DNA of 37,739 bases from Gammaproteobacteria bacterium (GTDB taxonomy: Bacteria > Pseudomonadota > Gammaproteobacteria > SZUA-229), in NCBI GenBank assembly GCA_030595185.1, contig JAUVDT010000009.1, positions 1-37,739 of the forward strand. The letters run 5' to 3'. Every line of letters starts with the position of its first letter. Positions within the stretch are counted from its first letter, which is position 1. The notes under the pieces were generated by a model. It made no database searches, was not told where the DNA came from, and saw nothing but the letters and a program-made list of their open reading frames with translations. The position numbers and the translations under genes were made by a program. Positions 25,064 to 32,270 of this stretch are shown here, piece after piece.

Positions 25064-26992
25064 ATGACATTATATCGATTACTACCTAGAAAACTTGATT
25101 TACAGGTCGCGGTTATTTGCGGCATATTGATGGCTGTTATGTTACCAATATATGTGATCAATGAAGTGCAAGATGAAATTAGTTATGTTGTAGGTACAAA
25201 ACTACAAGAAACACGAGTAGTTGCAAAAAATATTTCTCAAACAAGTATTAAATATTTGCTAATTAGAGACTACACCTCACTCGATTTATTATTACAAAAT
25301 GCTGCCAGTTATCCTGGGGTTCTGAATTTACAAATTACAGATAAAGATGGTCGAGTGTTAAGTGATGTTGCCGTCGAAAATGAAATAGTGAATAGTCGCT
25401 TCGATGCTAAAGTTTTGACACCACCGAAAACTATACTAATCAATCAATATGATAAAGAAATTGTTTTATGGGAGCCGGTTAGTAGTGGATCTTTGATTGG
25501 CTGGGTACGCTTCCATTACAGTTTAGAATCTACATATCAACACGCCTATCAGCGTATGTATGACTTCCTGTTTAATGCAGGAGTTCTTATTTTATTAATG
25601 ATAGGTTTGTTGTTACTTTTTTTAAGAAAGCCAATGAATCAGCTAGGTGAAGCGGCTGAATTCGCAGATAATATAAGTGATAAAACAGGTAATACTATGC
25701 CTGTTGCTCATCGTTCTATTGAGTTGGAAAAAATCACCATTGCGCTGAATAATGCATCAAAGAATTTATATGAAAAAGAACAAATCATTAATCAGGTTGT
25801 TAAAGATTTAGAAACACAAAAGCATGCATTAGATGAGCATTCCATTGTCAGTATTACTGATGATAATGGCTATATATTTTATGCAAATGATAAATTCTTA
25901 AAAATTACTGGCTATAAAAGCAGTGAAGTTATTGGTAAGAAGCATGACCTGGTGAAATCGGGTGTTCATACCGATGCTTTTTTTAAAAATATTTGGAAGA
26001 CTGTTAAACAAGGGGATATATGGAAAGGGGAAATCTGTAACCTTAATAAATCGGGTCAGATGATCTGGTTAAGTACCAGTATTGTTCCGTTTATGGATGA
26101 ACTTGGTAACCCTTACCAGTTTGTAGAAATATCAACTGATATAACAGAAAAAAAACAAGCAGAGAACGAGCTTGAGCAAAAAAATAAAATTTTAAAGGAG
26201 CTAACTGAACATCTGGAAGATATAGTGCATACGCGTACTGCTGAATTGGAAAAGGCGAATGAAGAACTTGTGTCTCTTAATAATATTAAGTCTGAATTTG
26301 TATCGGTAGTATCACATGAGTTACGAACACCATTAACATCAATTAAATCTTTTGCAGAGATTTTAGAAGATGATATTGATGACATGAGTTCTGAAAATCG
26401 GCGGCGTTATCTAAAAATAATTAATGATGAAGCAGATCGTTTAGGGCGGTTAATAAATGATGTCTTAGATTTACAAAAAATAGATTCTGGCATGATGCAA
26501 TGGAAAGATGAGGTTTCTAATCTAAAACTGATTCTTGAGAATAGTTATAATTTATTCAAGGCCGCGTTTGATAAAAAAGGCGTAGACTTTCTTGTTCATA
26601 TTGATGAAGGTGAATTTAATGTCAATATTGATAGTGATAAGCTGGCTCAGGTTCTTACTAATGTTCTTTCAAATGCATTGAAATTTACCCATGATGGTGA
26701 AGTTTCAATAAATTTGTCATCGGTTGAAATTAAATTAAATGAAGATGATGTTGTCAGAGGATTTGAAGTATCAATTGATGATAATGGAATTGGTTTGCCT
26801 GATGATGAGATGGAGCAGATTTTTGATCGCTTCCATCAGGTTGATAGCTCTGAAACGCGAAATCATGGTGGTAGTGGTCTTGGTTTGAATATTTGTAAAG
26901 AAATAATTGAGCATTATCATGGTCAAATATGGGTCGAACATAATAAACCCAAAGGTAGTAGTTTTAAGTTTGTTTTACCTGAGTTTGTTTAA
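25064..26992 (+). CDS. Membrane PAS sensor histidine kinase
   Basis: Inner-membrane kinase. TM1 about 13-32, an extracytoplasmic sensor of about 135 residues (Cache-like, 'VLNLQITDKDGRVLSDVAVE'), and TM2 about 170-188. Then come a HAMP-like linker, PAS plus PAC (about 256-370, ending 'FVEISTDITEKK'), a coiled coil, and the HisKA H-box 'VVSHELRTPLTSIKSF' with His418. The ATPase domain has 'NVLSNALKF', 'DDNGIGLPDDE', 'FDRFHQVDSS' and 'GGSGLGLNICKEI'. It begins 22 bases after the PhnD-like gene and is followed by a stand-alone receiver. The likely input is the binding protein, with the PAS domain as a second cytosolic input. Confidence 0.93.
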   Translation: MTLYRLLPRKLDLQVAVICGILMAVMLPIYVINEVQDEISYVVGTKLQETRVVAKNISQTSIKYLLIRDYTSLDLLLQNAASYPGVLNLQITDKDGRVLSDVAVENEIVNSRFDAKVLTPPKTILINQYDKEIVLWEPVSSGSLIGWVRFHYSLESTYQHAYQRMYDFLFNAGVLILLMIGLLLLFLRKPMNQLGEAAEFADNISDKTGNTMPVAHRSIELEKITIALNNASKNLYEKEQIINQVVKDLETQKHALDEHSIVSITDDNGYIFYANDKFLKITGYKSSEVIGKKHDLVKSGVHTDAFFKNIWKTVKQGDIWKGEICNLNKSGQMIWLSTSIVPFMDELGNPYQFVEISTDITEKKQAENELEQKNKILKELTEHLEDIVHTRTAELEKANEELVSLNNIKSEFVSVVSHELRTPLTSIKSFAEILEDDIDDMSSENRRRYLKIINDEADRLGRLINDVLDLQKIDSGMMQWKDEVSNLKLILENSYNLFKAAFDKKGVDFLVHIDEGEFNVNIDSDKLAQVLTNVLSNALKFTHDGEVSINLSSVEIKLNEDDVVRGFEVSIDDNGIGLPDDEMEQIFDRFHQVDSSETRNHGGSGLGLNICKEIIEHYHGQIWVEHNKPKGSSFKFVLPEFV

Positions 26993-27034
26993 TAAATAGT
27001 TGATGCATAGTTGTGTGTGGTGTAGGAAATGGTT

Positions 27035-27427
27035 ATGAGTGGTAAGGCTACTAAAAAAGTTCTTATTTGTGATGATGAACCTCTTATTAGAGAGGCAATG
27101 TCTTATGCTGTTGAAAAAGCTGGGCATCAATTTGTGTTAGCAGAAGATGGTGTGCAAGCTTTTGAAATGGTTGTTTCAGAAAATCCGGATTTGGTGTTGC
27201 TAGATGTTGGTATGCCGGGTATGAGTGGGTTTGATGTCTGTAAAAAAATAAGAGAACTACCAAATGGTGATAAGTTTTTTATCATGATAGTTAGTGCTTT
27301 TGGGCAAGCAGCAGATAAAGAGAAGGCTGCTCAGTCTGGTGCAGATGATTATTTAAGTAAACCATTTAGTCCACGAGATCTTGTTGCAAAACTTGAGAGT
27401 ATTTTGTCCTCTGATGTAAAGAAATAA
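27035..27427 (+). CDS. Single-domain response regulator
   Basis: Receiver domain alone, about 130 residues, with no output domain. Acid pocket 'ICDDE' (Asp13, Asp14), phospho-acceptor Asp57 in 'LLDVGMPG', Ser in 'MIVSAFG' and Lys in 'YLSKPFSP' are all present. The start at 27035 is preferred over the track's 27029, because AGGAA then lies six bases upstream rather than touching the start codon. It follows the PAS kinase by 42 bases and is its probable partner. With no DNA-binding domain, it must act by protein contact or pass phosphate onward, CheY- or Spo0F-fashion. Confidence 0.92.
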   Translation: MSGKATKKVLICDDEPLIREAMSYAVEKAGHQFVLAEDGVQAFEMVVSENPDLVLLDVGMPGMSGFDVCKKIRELPNGDKFFIMIVSAFGQAADKEKAAQSGADDYLSKPFSPRDLVAKLESILSSDVKK

Positions 27428-27510
27428 ATTTTAACGTTGCTGTAGTTATTGAAAAAGCAAAAAATATGCCAATGAAATTAAAAAATATTTGGTTTCTTAG
27501 AGGTAAGCGA

Positions 27511-27879
27511 TTAACTCTCAACCCATTGGTGAGCGCTTTCTTTGGACTTAAATATTTCACAATCAAAATACATATTAGTCATTTGAGACTCATAATGCTT
27601 AGCTAGTTCAAGCAAATCTTTCCGGGTAGCGACAATAGCAATCTTAAGTTCAAGCTTTGATTCTGAGATGACGTCATCTGAAACAGCATATGCTTTTGTA
27701 TGGCCTAATTCGATGGTGTGCCCGGTGACTGATATAAAGTCGTTTATGATATATTTCAGGTCAGAGAATTTTGGGTGTGCCTGTAGATCGAAGTTAGATT
27801 GTAAAATCTCTTCTCCGCTTATTGTTCCATTAAATTTTCTAATAACTCCATTTTTTTTCCATAGAATTGTGTGTGGCAT
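27511..27879 (-). CDS. Hypothetical protein, 122 residues
   Basis: Cytoplasmic small alpha/beta protein opening 'MPHTILWKKNGVIRKFNGTISGEEI'. Later strands are 'DLKYIINDFISV' and 'LKIAIVATRKDLLELAKHYES', and it ends 'SKESAHQWVES'. The pattern recalls STAS/SpoIIAA-like small proteins, but this is only a fold impression. It is convergent with the response regulator, whose stop is 84 bases away. No signal or membrane segment is present. Confidence 0.65.
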   Translation of the reverse strand: MPHTILWKKNGVIRKFNGTISGEEILQSNFDLQAHPKFSDLKYIINDFISVTGHTIELGHTKAYAVSDDVISESKLELKIAIVATRKDLLELAKHYESQMTNMYFDCEIFKSKESAHQWVES

Positions 27880-28012
27880 ATGTTATATAGTCGTTTTAAT
27901 TGATAGTTAAATAATAAATTATTACGATTTAATGATAATATCTTTTTATTAAAAAGAGTTTGTTAATTTATAGCATATTTAAGCCCTTAAAATATACAAG
28001 GATGAATACTAT

Positions 28013-29257
28013 ATGAGGTATCTAGTCGTCTTTTTTGTTCTGGTTTCTTTTGCCGGCTCGATAAGTGCTAGTTGGTATTCAGACAGAAGACGTGATCAAT
28101 TTCCTAAAGAAGATGCTTATTTAGTAGTACCACTTCCATATAGCTATCCAGGAATCGGAGAAGGTTTTTTCTTATTGGGAAGTGCGTCAAATTTATTCGA
28201 TACAACTGCAGATGCTCTATTTGTAGAAATTACAGGAGATGCGTCAGGACGAGTCGCCAAATTTGATGAGGTGCCGTTGCTCGGTAATGAGCTTTTTTTA
28301 TCCATACAGGTAAGTGATATAGATAGAGCAGCAGTCAATGAATATGCTGTACGTGGAATGGATGGTTCTGATGGTGATGATTATACGATTCTTGACGTAG
28401 GGGAGGCTGCAGAAAATATTTTTCGTCTGGATTATTCATTAAATAATCGTCGCTTTAATTATTTCTATTCGCGTACAGTATTTGAATCTTCGTTGAATGC
28501 TGTTCTTGATTCCAGTGGTAACTTAATTCAGCAATTAGATTCATCTTTTTCAACTCGAAATGTTAGTCATTTATTAGGCTTTTCTATTGATCTAACAGAT
28601 GATTATCTTGATCCTCGTAAAGGCTTTAGATTTGGTATGGATTATATTGATCATCCAAATGAAGATGAAGTTAACAATCCTGATTTTTACGTTATCAATT
28701 ATAATTTTTTGTATTATCTACCGCTTAGTAAAGCAGATACTTTAGTTGTTAATTATTTTCAATCAGATGCGCATGTAAGAACGATTGGTAATACTAACGA
28801 GGCTGATATTCGTAGTGAATTAGGTTTAAATTGCAGTGCTAATGTTGAATGTTTGCAGACAGAGCAAACATTGGTTGATAATTTGGTTTTGGCTCGTACT
28901 TATGGAAGTGCAATGACATTAGGAGGCTTGGAGCGTTTGCGCTCATATCCACAATCACGTTTCACAGGCGGTCATAGTGCCTTTCTTGGTGCAGAATATC
29001 GATGGAATTTGACAGAAGAAGCAGTACCTTTTAATTATTTCTTTTGGAAAGATGTGAGAACAGGTAAGCAGATTGCTTTTTTTGCTGAAGCCGGTAGTGT
29101 CTCAGAAGTATCATCTGAGCTTTGGGATGAACAGCGTTATACCTATGGTGTTGGTTTTAGGTTATTAGCTGCATCGGGTAGCGTATATCGTGTAGATATA
29201 GCAACAGGTGATGAAGGAGTGGAAGTAGCAGTCTTTTTTTATTACCCGTGGAGATAA
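28013..29257 (+). CDS. Omp85/BamA-type outer membrane barrel without POTRA
   Basis: Signal peptide (cleavage after 'GSISA') then about 390 residues of alternating beta-strand pattern, long enough for a 16-strand barrel. 'LGGLERLRSYPQSRFTGGHSAFLGAEYRWN' (about 302-331) fits the conserved Omp85 region around the substrate-lumen loop and next strand, and 'YGVGFRLL...VYRVDIATGDEG' the final strands. There is no room for POTRA domains; the barrel begins soon after the signal. The last residue is Arg instead of the usual aromatic. Such lone barrels (surface antigen D15 family, patatin-less) have unknown roles. A 171-residue membrane-anchored protein follows after 30 bases and is probably co-transcribed. 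Confidence 0.8.
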   Translation: MRYLVVFFVLVSFAGSISASWYSDRRRDQFPKEDAYLVVPLPYSYPGIGEGFFLLGSASNLFDTTADALFVEITGDASGRVAKFDEVPLLGNELFLSIQVSDIDRAAVNEYAVRGMDGSDGDDYTILDVGEAAENIFRLDYSLNNRRFNYFYSRTVFESSLNAVLDSSGNLIQQLDSSFSTRNVSHLLGFSIDLTDDYLDPRKGFRFGMDYIDHPNEDEVNNPDFYVINYNFLYYLPLSKADTLVVNYFQSDAHVRTIGNTNEADIRSELGLNCSANVECLQTEQTLVDNLVLARTYGSAMTLGGLERLRSYPQSRFTGGHSAFLGAEYRWNLTEEAVPFNYFFWKDVRTGKQIAFFAEAGSVSEVSSELWDEQRYTYGVGFRLLAASGSVYRVDIATGDEGVEVAVFFYYPWR

Positions 29258-29287
29258 ATTTTAATATAACTAAGGAAGGTAAATTTA

Positions 29288-29803
29288 ATGAGTATTTTAA
29301 ATGAAACAGTTTCGAAGGTGTCAATTGGTGATGTAGCGGCAATTTGTGCGTTTGCATTTTCTATTATTAGTTTGCTTTTATCTCGTCATATGCAAATTAA
29401 AGCAAGAAATCGGCAGAGTGCTTCAGAGTCATTGGCCGGTTTTGCAAATCTGGAGCAAATGATAAAAGATGTACCCAGTGTATTACGGTTTCATGGTATT
29501 CAGGAAGAAGAATTAAAAATAGCCAATGTAACTGCAGAAGAAATGAGTTACTTTCTGTCTAATATGACCACGGGCGGTATTTATTATCGAACGACTGCCA
29601 AAGTAGGTTTAATCAAGTTTTTCGGTGAGCAAGGTTATTATGGTGAAATGTTCAAACATGAAGCAACTCGTAATGCCTGGGCAGTTTGTAGGCGTTGTCT
29701 TGCTCCATCAGATTATCGAACGCAATTAGATAAACTTAGCAAGCTTAATAACGGGCCCTTGTCCGCATTATCAGATTACTATACAAGAGAAGCTGCTAAT
29801 TAA
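29288..29803 (+). CDS. Single-TM hypothetical protein
   Basis: 171 residues with one hydrophobic helix near the N-terminus (about 15-34, 'DVAAICAFAFSIISLLLSRHM') followed by a basic stretch, placing the rest in the cytoplasm. The soluble part is helical ('SASESLAGFANLEQMIKDV', 'AVCRRCLAPSDYRTQLDKL'). No domain is recognised. Excellent ribosome site (AAGGAAGG). It lies 30 bases after the Omp85-like gene, and its stop codon overlaps the last codons of the convergent SnoaL-like gene by 4 bases. Confidence 0.7.
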   Translation: MSILNETVSKVSIGDVAAICAFAFSIISLLLSRHMQIKARNRQSASESLAGFANLEQMIKDVPSVLRFHGIQEEELKIANVTAEEMSYFLSNMTTGGIYYRTTAKVGLIKFFGEQGYYGEMFKHEATRNAWAVCRRCLAPSDYRTQLDKLSKLNNGPLSALSDYYTREAAN

Positions 29804-30279
29804 GGGGCTTGTTTGCTAGTGTTCACATTTAAGCTTGAATGAGAGCGAATACTAAGAGGTATTTGCGGTGCGACTGGCATACCTAATTGTCGGCCAATAC
29901 CGGTCATATCAATCAGAGTGTCTACGCTGGTGATTTTATTATCTTCTATTTCCCAAATTGAAACAGCCGGGAAAGTAATAATTTTATCGCTAGCTGGGAT
30001 GCCATAAAATGTTTTTACAACCGGTCCAAAGAAACTGATTTGTGTCATGACGCGATTGTCTTCACTCATGATTAACTCTATATCGACCGATAAATCAGGC
30101 ATTGCGTCACGTAATATATGAATGAATTCAATATATTGGTCAGCATCTAATATTTCATCGGTGAAAGTTGTTTTATAGAAAAAACGTTCAGATAAGAAAC
30201 TTTTTATTTTATTAAACTCACCCTTGTTCCATGAGAGGTCAAGGTGTCTCAAAATCAGGTTTTTATTGTGCATAGACAT
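29800..30279 (-). CDS. SnoaL-like (NTF2-fold) protein
   Basis: Cytoplasmic protein of 159 residues resembling SnoaL/ester-cyclase members of the NTF2 superfamily: an N-terminal helix pair ('ILRHLDLSWNKGEFNKIKSFLSERF'), 'DQYIEFIHILRDAMPDLSVDIE', and the cone-forming strands 'RVMTQISFFG', 'KIITFPAVSIWEIEDNKI'. Catalytic role, if any, is unknown. The start is backed by AGGATG. It is convergent with, and overlaps by 4 bases, the single-TM protein gene. Confidence 0.8.
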   Translation of the reverse strand: MSMHNKNLILRHLDLSWNKGEFNKIKSFLSERFFYKTTFTDEILDADQYIEFIHILRDAMPDLSVDIELIMSEDNRVMTQISFFGPVVKTFYGIPASDKIITFPAVSIWEIEDNKITSVDTLIDMTGIGRQLGMPVAPQIPLSIRSHSSLNVNTSKQAP

Positions 30280-30614
30280 GTTGTCATCCTACTACTGCAA
30301 AACGGCTAATAACTTTTTTAAATTTGTTAATTTCTCAGCCATATTATCGAAAAATGCGGTCAGATGCTAGATAACTATGTCCTATCTTTACTTTGAATGC
30401 GGCTTACAAGTGGCTATGCTTAATGATAATGGTCTTAATAAAGGTGAACTTCGTCGATATAGGGGTATAGCTTAATCACTGGTCTATAATTCATTCAAAC
30501 CCGTATTAATATGATGTGGCGATGATGAAGTAATCAATCTCACGAAGAGTGTTGAAATCCTCTATAATTCGCGCACCATTTTCTGACCGTAGCAATCTCC
30601 ATAGAGGACTTCCA
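30280..30614. promoter_or_regulatory. Leader region of rhlE with a -10 hexamer
   Basis: No well-supported gene. A TATAAT at 30563-30568 lies 46 bases before the rhlE ATG and a second at 30485-30490; neither has a good -35. If the nearer one is used, transcription would start after the GTG at 30549, which supports the later ATG. An open 32-codon ORF at 30377-30475 has no ribosome site and is not called. Confidence 0.35.
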
Positions 30615-31877
30615 ATGATATTTTCGTCTTTAGACTTAGCGCCCGAGCTTCAAAAAGCCCTTGATGCATGTGGTTACAGCCAGATGACTCCGATACAGCA
30701 ACAAGCTGTTATTCCTGCAAGGCGTGGAAAAGACATATTGGCTAATGCTCAAACAGGGACAGGAAAAACAGCTGCTTTTGCGATTCCTATCCTGCAACAA
30801 ATGGTTGATCGTCCAAATTCAAATTTACCCGATAGCCCACGTGCGCTTATTTTGACACCCACTCGTGAGCTTGCTGAGCAATTAGCGGAAACGATAGGTG
30901 CTTATGCTCAATTTATGCCATTAAAAGTAACAGCGGTATACGGTGGCGTTAAAGTGAGTTCGCAAGAGAAAAAGCTGAAGGCAGGTGTAGATGTGCTTAT
31001 TGCGACTCCAGGGCGTTTAATGGAACATCTTGTGCAATGTAATGTGAACCTTGCTGGTGTTGAATTTGTAGTGCTGGATGAAGCTGATCGAATGTTGGAT
31101 ATGGGTTTTATTGCAGATGTTCAGACTCTGCTACAAAGAACTAAAAAGAAGCGTCAAACATTATTGTTTTCGGCAACTATGTCCCAGCCTGTTAAAGAGT
31201 TAGCCAACAAGTTACTTCATAACCATGAGGTAGTGAGTGTAGCTAAACAAAATGCCATTGCGGATACCATCGAGCATGTGGTTTATCCTGTTGAAGAACG
31301 CAGAAAGGCAGAGTTATTTGTTGATCTGATCGATGAAAAGAACTGGTTTAAAGTATTAGTTTTTACCAGTACGAAAGCGCAAGCTGATGAACTAATGCTA
31401 AGTTTGAAAATGGCTAAAATTAAAGCGGCTCTTTGTCACGGTGATAAAAGCCAGGGCTCACGTCGACGAGCAATAGCTGATTTTAAAGCCGATAAAATAC
31501 AGGTTTTAGTCGCAACAGAAGTGGCAGCACGTGGTTTGGATATACAAGGCTTAGAACACGTTGTGAACTTCAACTTACCGTACTTAGCAGAAGATTACGT
31601 GCATCGTGTTGGCCGAGCCGGTCGAGCAGGCATGAAAGGCCAGGCTATTTCATTAGTTAGTCGTGAAGAAGAACGCTCTTTGGCTAATATTGAGAAAGTG
31701 ATTGGCGGAAAAATAAAGCGCATAAAAATGCCTGGTTATGAAGTAGGTGACCGTAATGCAATTCTTAAAAATATTGAAAAACATTCACGACCTGCGAGAA
31801 CGAATAAAGCCAGCCAAACTAAAATAGTTCGTCATAATGATGGTAACAAGAAGCCAGGGAAAAAGAAAAAGAGTTGA
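30615..31877 (+). CDS. rhlE: DEAD-box RNA helicase RhlE
   Basis: ATP-dependent RNA helicase of the RhlE group, involved in ribosome assembly and RNA turnover. The chosen ATG (30615) has GAGG seven bases upstream and gives the usual opening 'MIFSSLDLAPELQKAL'; the track's GTG at 30549 would add 22 untypical residues. Motifs in order: Q 'MTPIQQQAV', I 'AQTGTGKT', Ia 'PTRELAEQL', II 'DEAD', III 'SAT', IV 'VLVFTSTK', V 'ATEVAARGLDIQ', VI 'HRVGRAGRAG'. The C-terminus is a short basic tail ('KKPGKKKKS') for RNA contact. 420 residues, slightly shorter than E. coli RhlE. Single gene. Confidence 0.95.
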   Translation: MIFSSLDLAPELQKALDACGYSQMTPIQQQAVIPARRGKDILANAQTGTGKTAAFAIPILQQMVDRPNSNLPDSPRALILTPTRELAEQLAETIGAYAQFMPLKVTAVYGGVKVSSQEKKLKAGVDVLIATPGRLMEHLVQCNVNLAGVEFVVLDEADRMLDMGFIADVQTLLQRTKKKRQTLLFSATMSQPVKELANKLLHNHEVVSVAKQNAIADTIEHVVYPVEERRKAELFVDLIDEKNWFKVLVFTSTKAQADELMLSLKMAKIKAALCHGDKSQGSRRRAIADFKADKIQVLVATEVAARGLDIQGLEHVVNFNLPYLAEDYVHRVGRAGRAGMKGQAISLVSREEERSLANIEKVIGGKIKRIKMPGYEVGDRNAILKNIEKHSRPARTNKASQTKIVRHNDGNKKPGKKKKS

Positions 31878-31966
31878 TCTTAAAGGTTGCTGGGCATTGG
31901 CAATAATATTGCTCAGATAATCCAATGTCGAAAATCATCCTGAAGCGGTCGTAGAGTCAAAAAATA

Positions 31967-32189
31967 TTTACCGCAAATGAACGCGAATACACGCAAAAAA
32001 GTCAAAACCTTTTTTATAATAAAAATTGTCGTCATTCCGGTGGTGTTTTAGCCGGAATCTAGCGGCTTTAGTTTTTAAGTCATTGGATTCCGGTTAAAAC
32101 ACCACCGGAATGACAGGCTCTTTATCTTGTATAAATAAACCTAAAGTCTTTTGACTTTTTTGCGTGTATTCGCGTTCATTTGCGGTAAA
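31967..32189. repeat. 223-bp nested palindromic element
   Basis: The outer arms 31967-32007 (beginning TTTACCGCAAATGAACGCG) and 32149-32189 are a perfect 41-bp inverted repeat. Inside, 32031-32059 (beginning GTCATTCCGGTGGTG) and 32086-32114 match as an inverted repeat at 28 of 29 positions. The inner unit belongs to the same CGTCATTCC family as 15361-15441, and the outer one begins with the ACCGC word seen at 20168. One repeat therefore seems to have inserted into another. No coding capacity; it lies between rhlE and the convergent hybrid kinase. The rest of 31878-32270 shows nothing else. Confidence 0.92.
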
Positions 32190-32270
32190 AACAATATCTC
32201 TTAAATGTACGCTCTGTACTATTAGTCGTCATGTGTTACTTGAAAGTATTGATTCGTGTTGTTAGTACAC

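Noticed and set aside
30377-30475. 32-codon ORF before rhlE
   Set aside because: Opens with ATG but has no ribosome-binding sequence and no recognisable similarity.
30549-30614. Upstream GTG start for rhlE
   Set aside because: The added 22 residues are not part of the helicase family, and a TATAAT at 30563 would place transcription start after the GTG.
31967-32189. CRISPR array or insertion sequence
   Set aside because: Repeats are inverted and nested, with no regular spacers and no transposase ORF.
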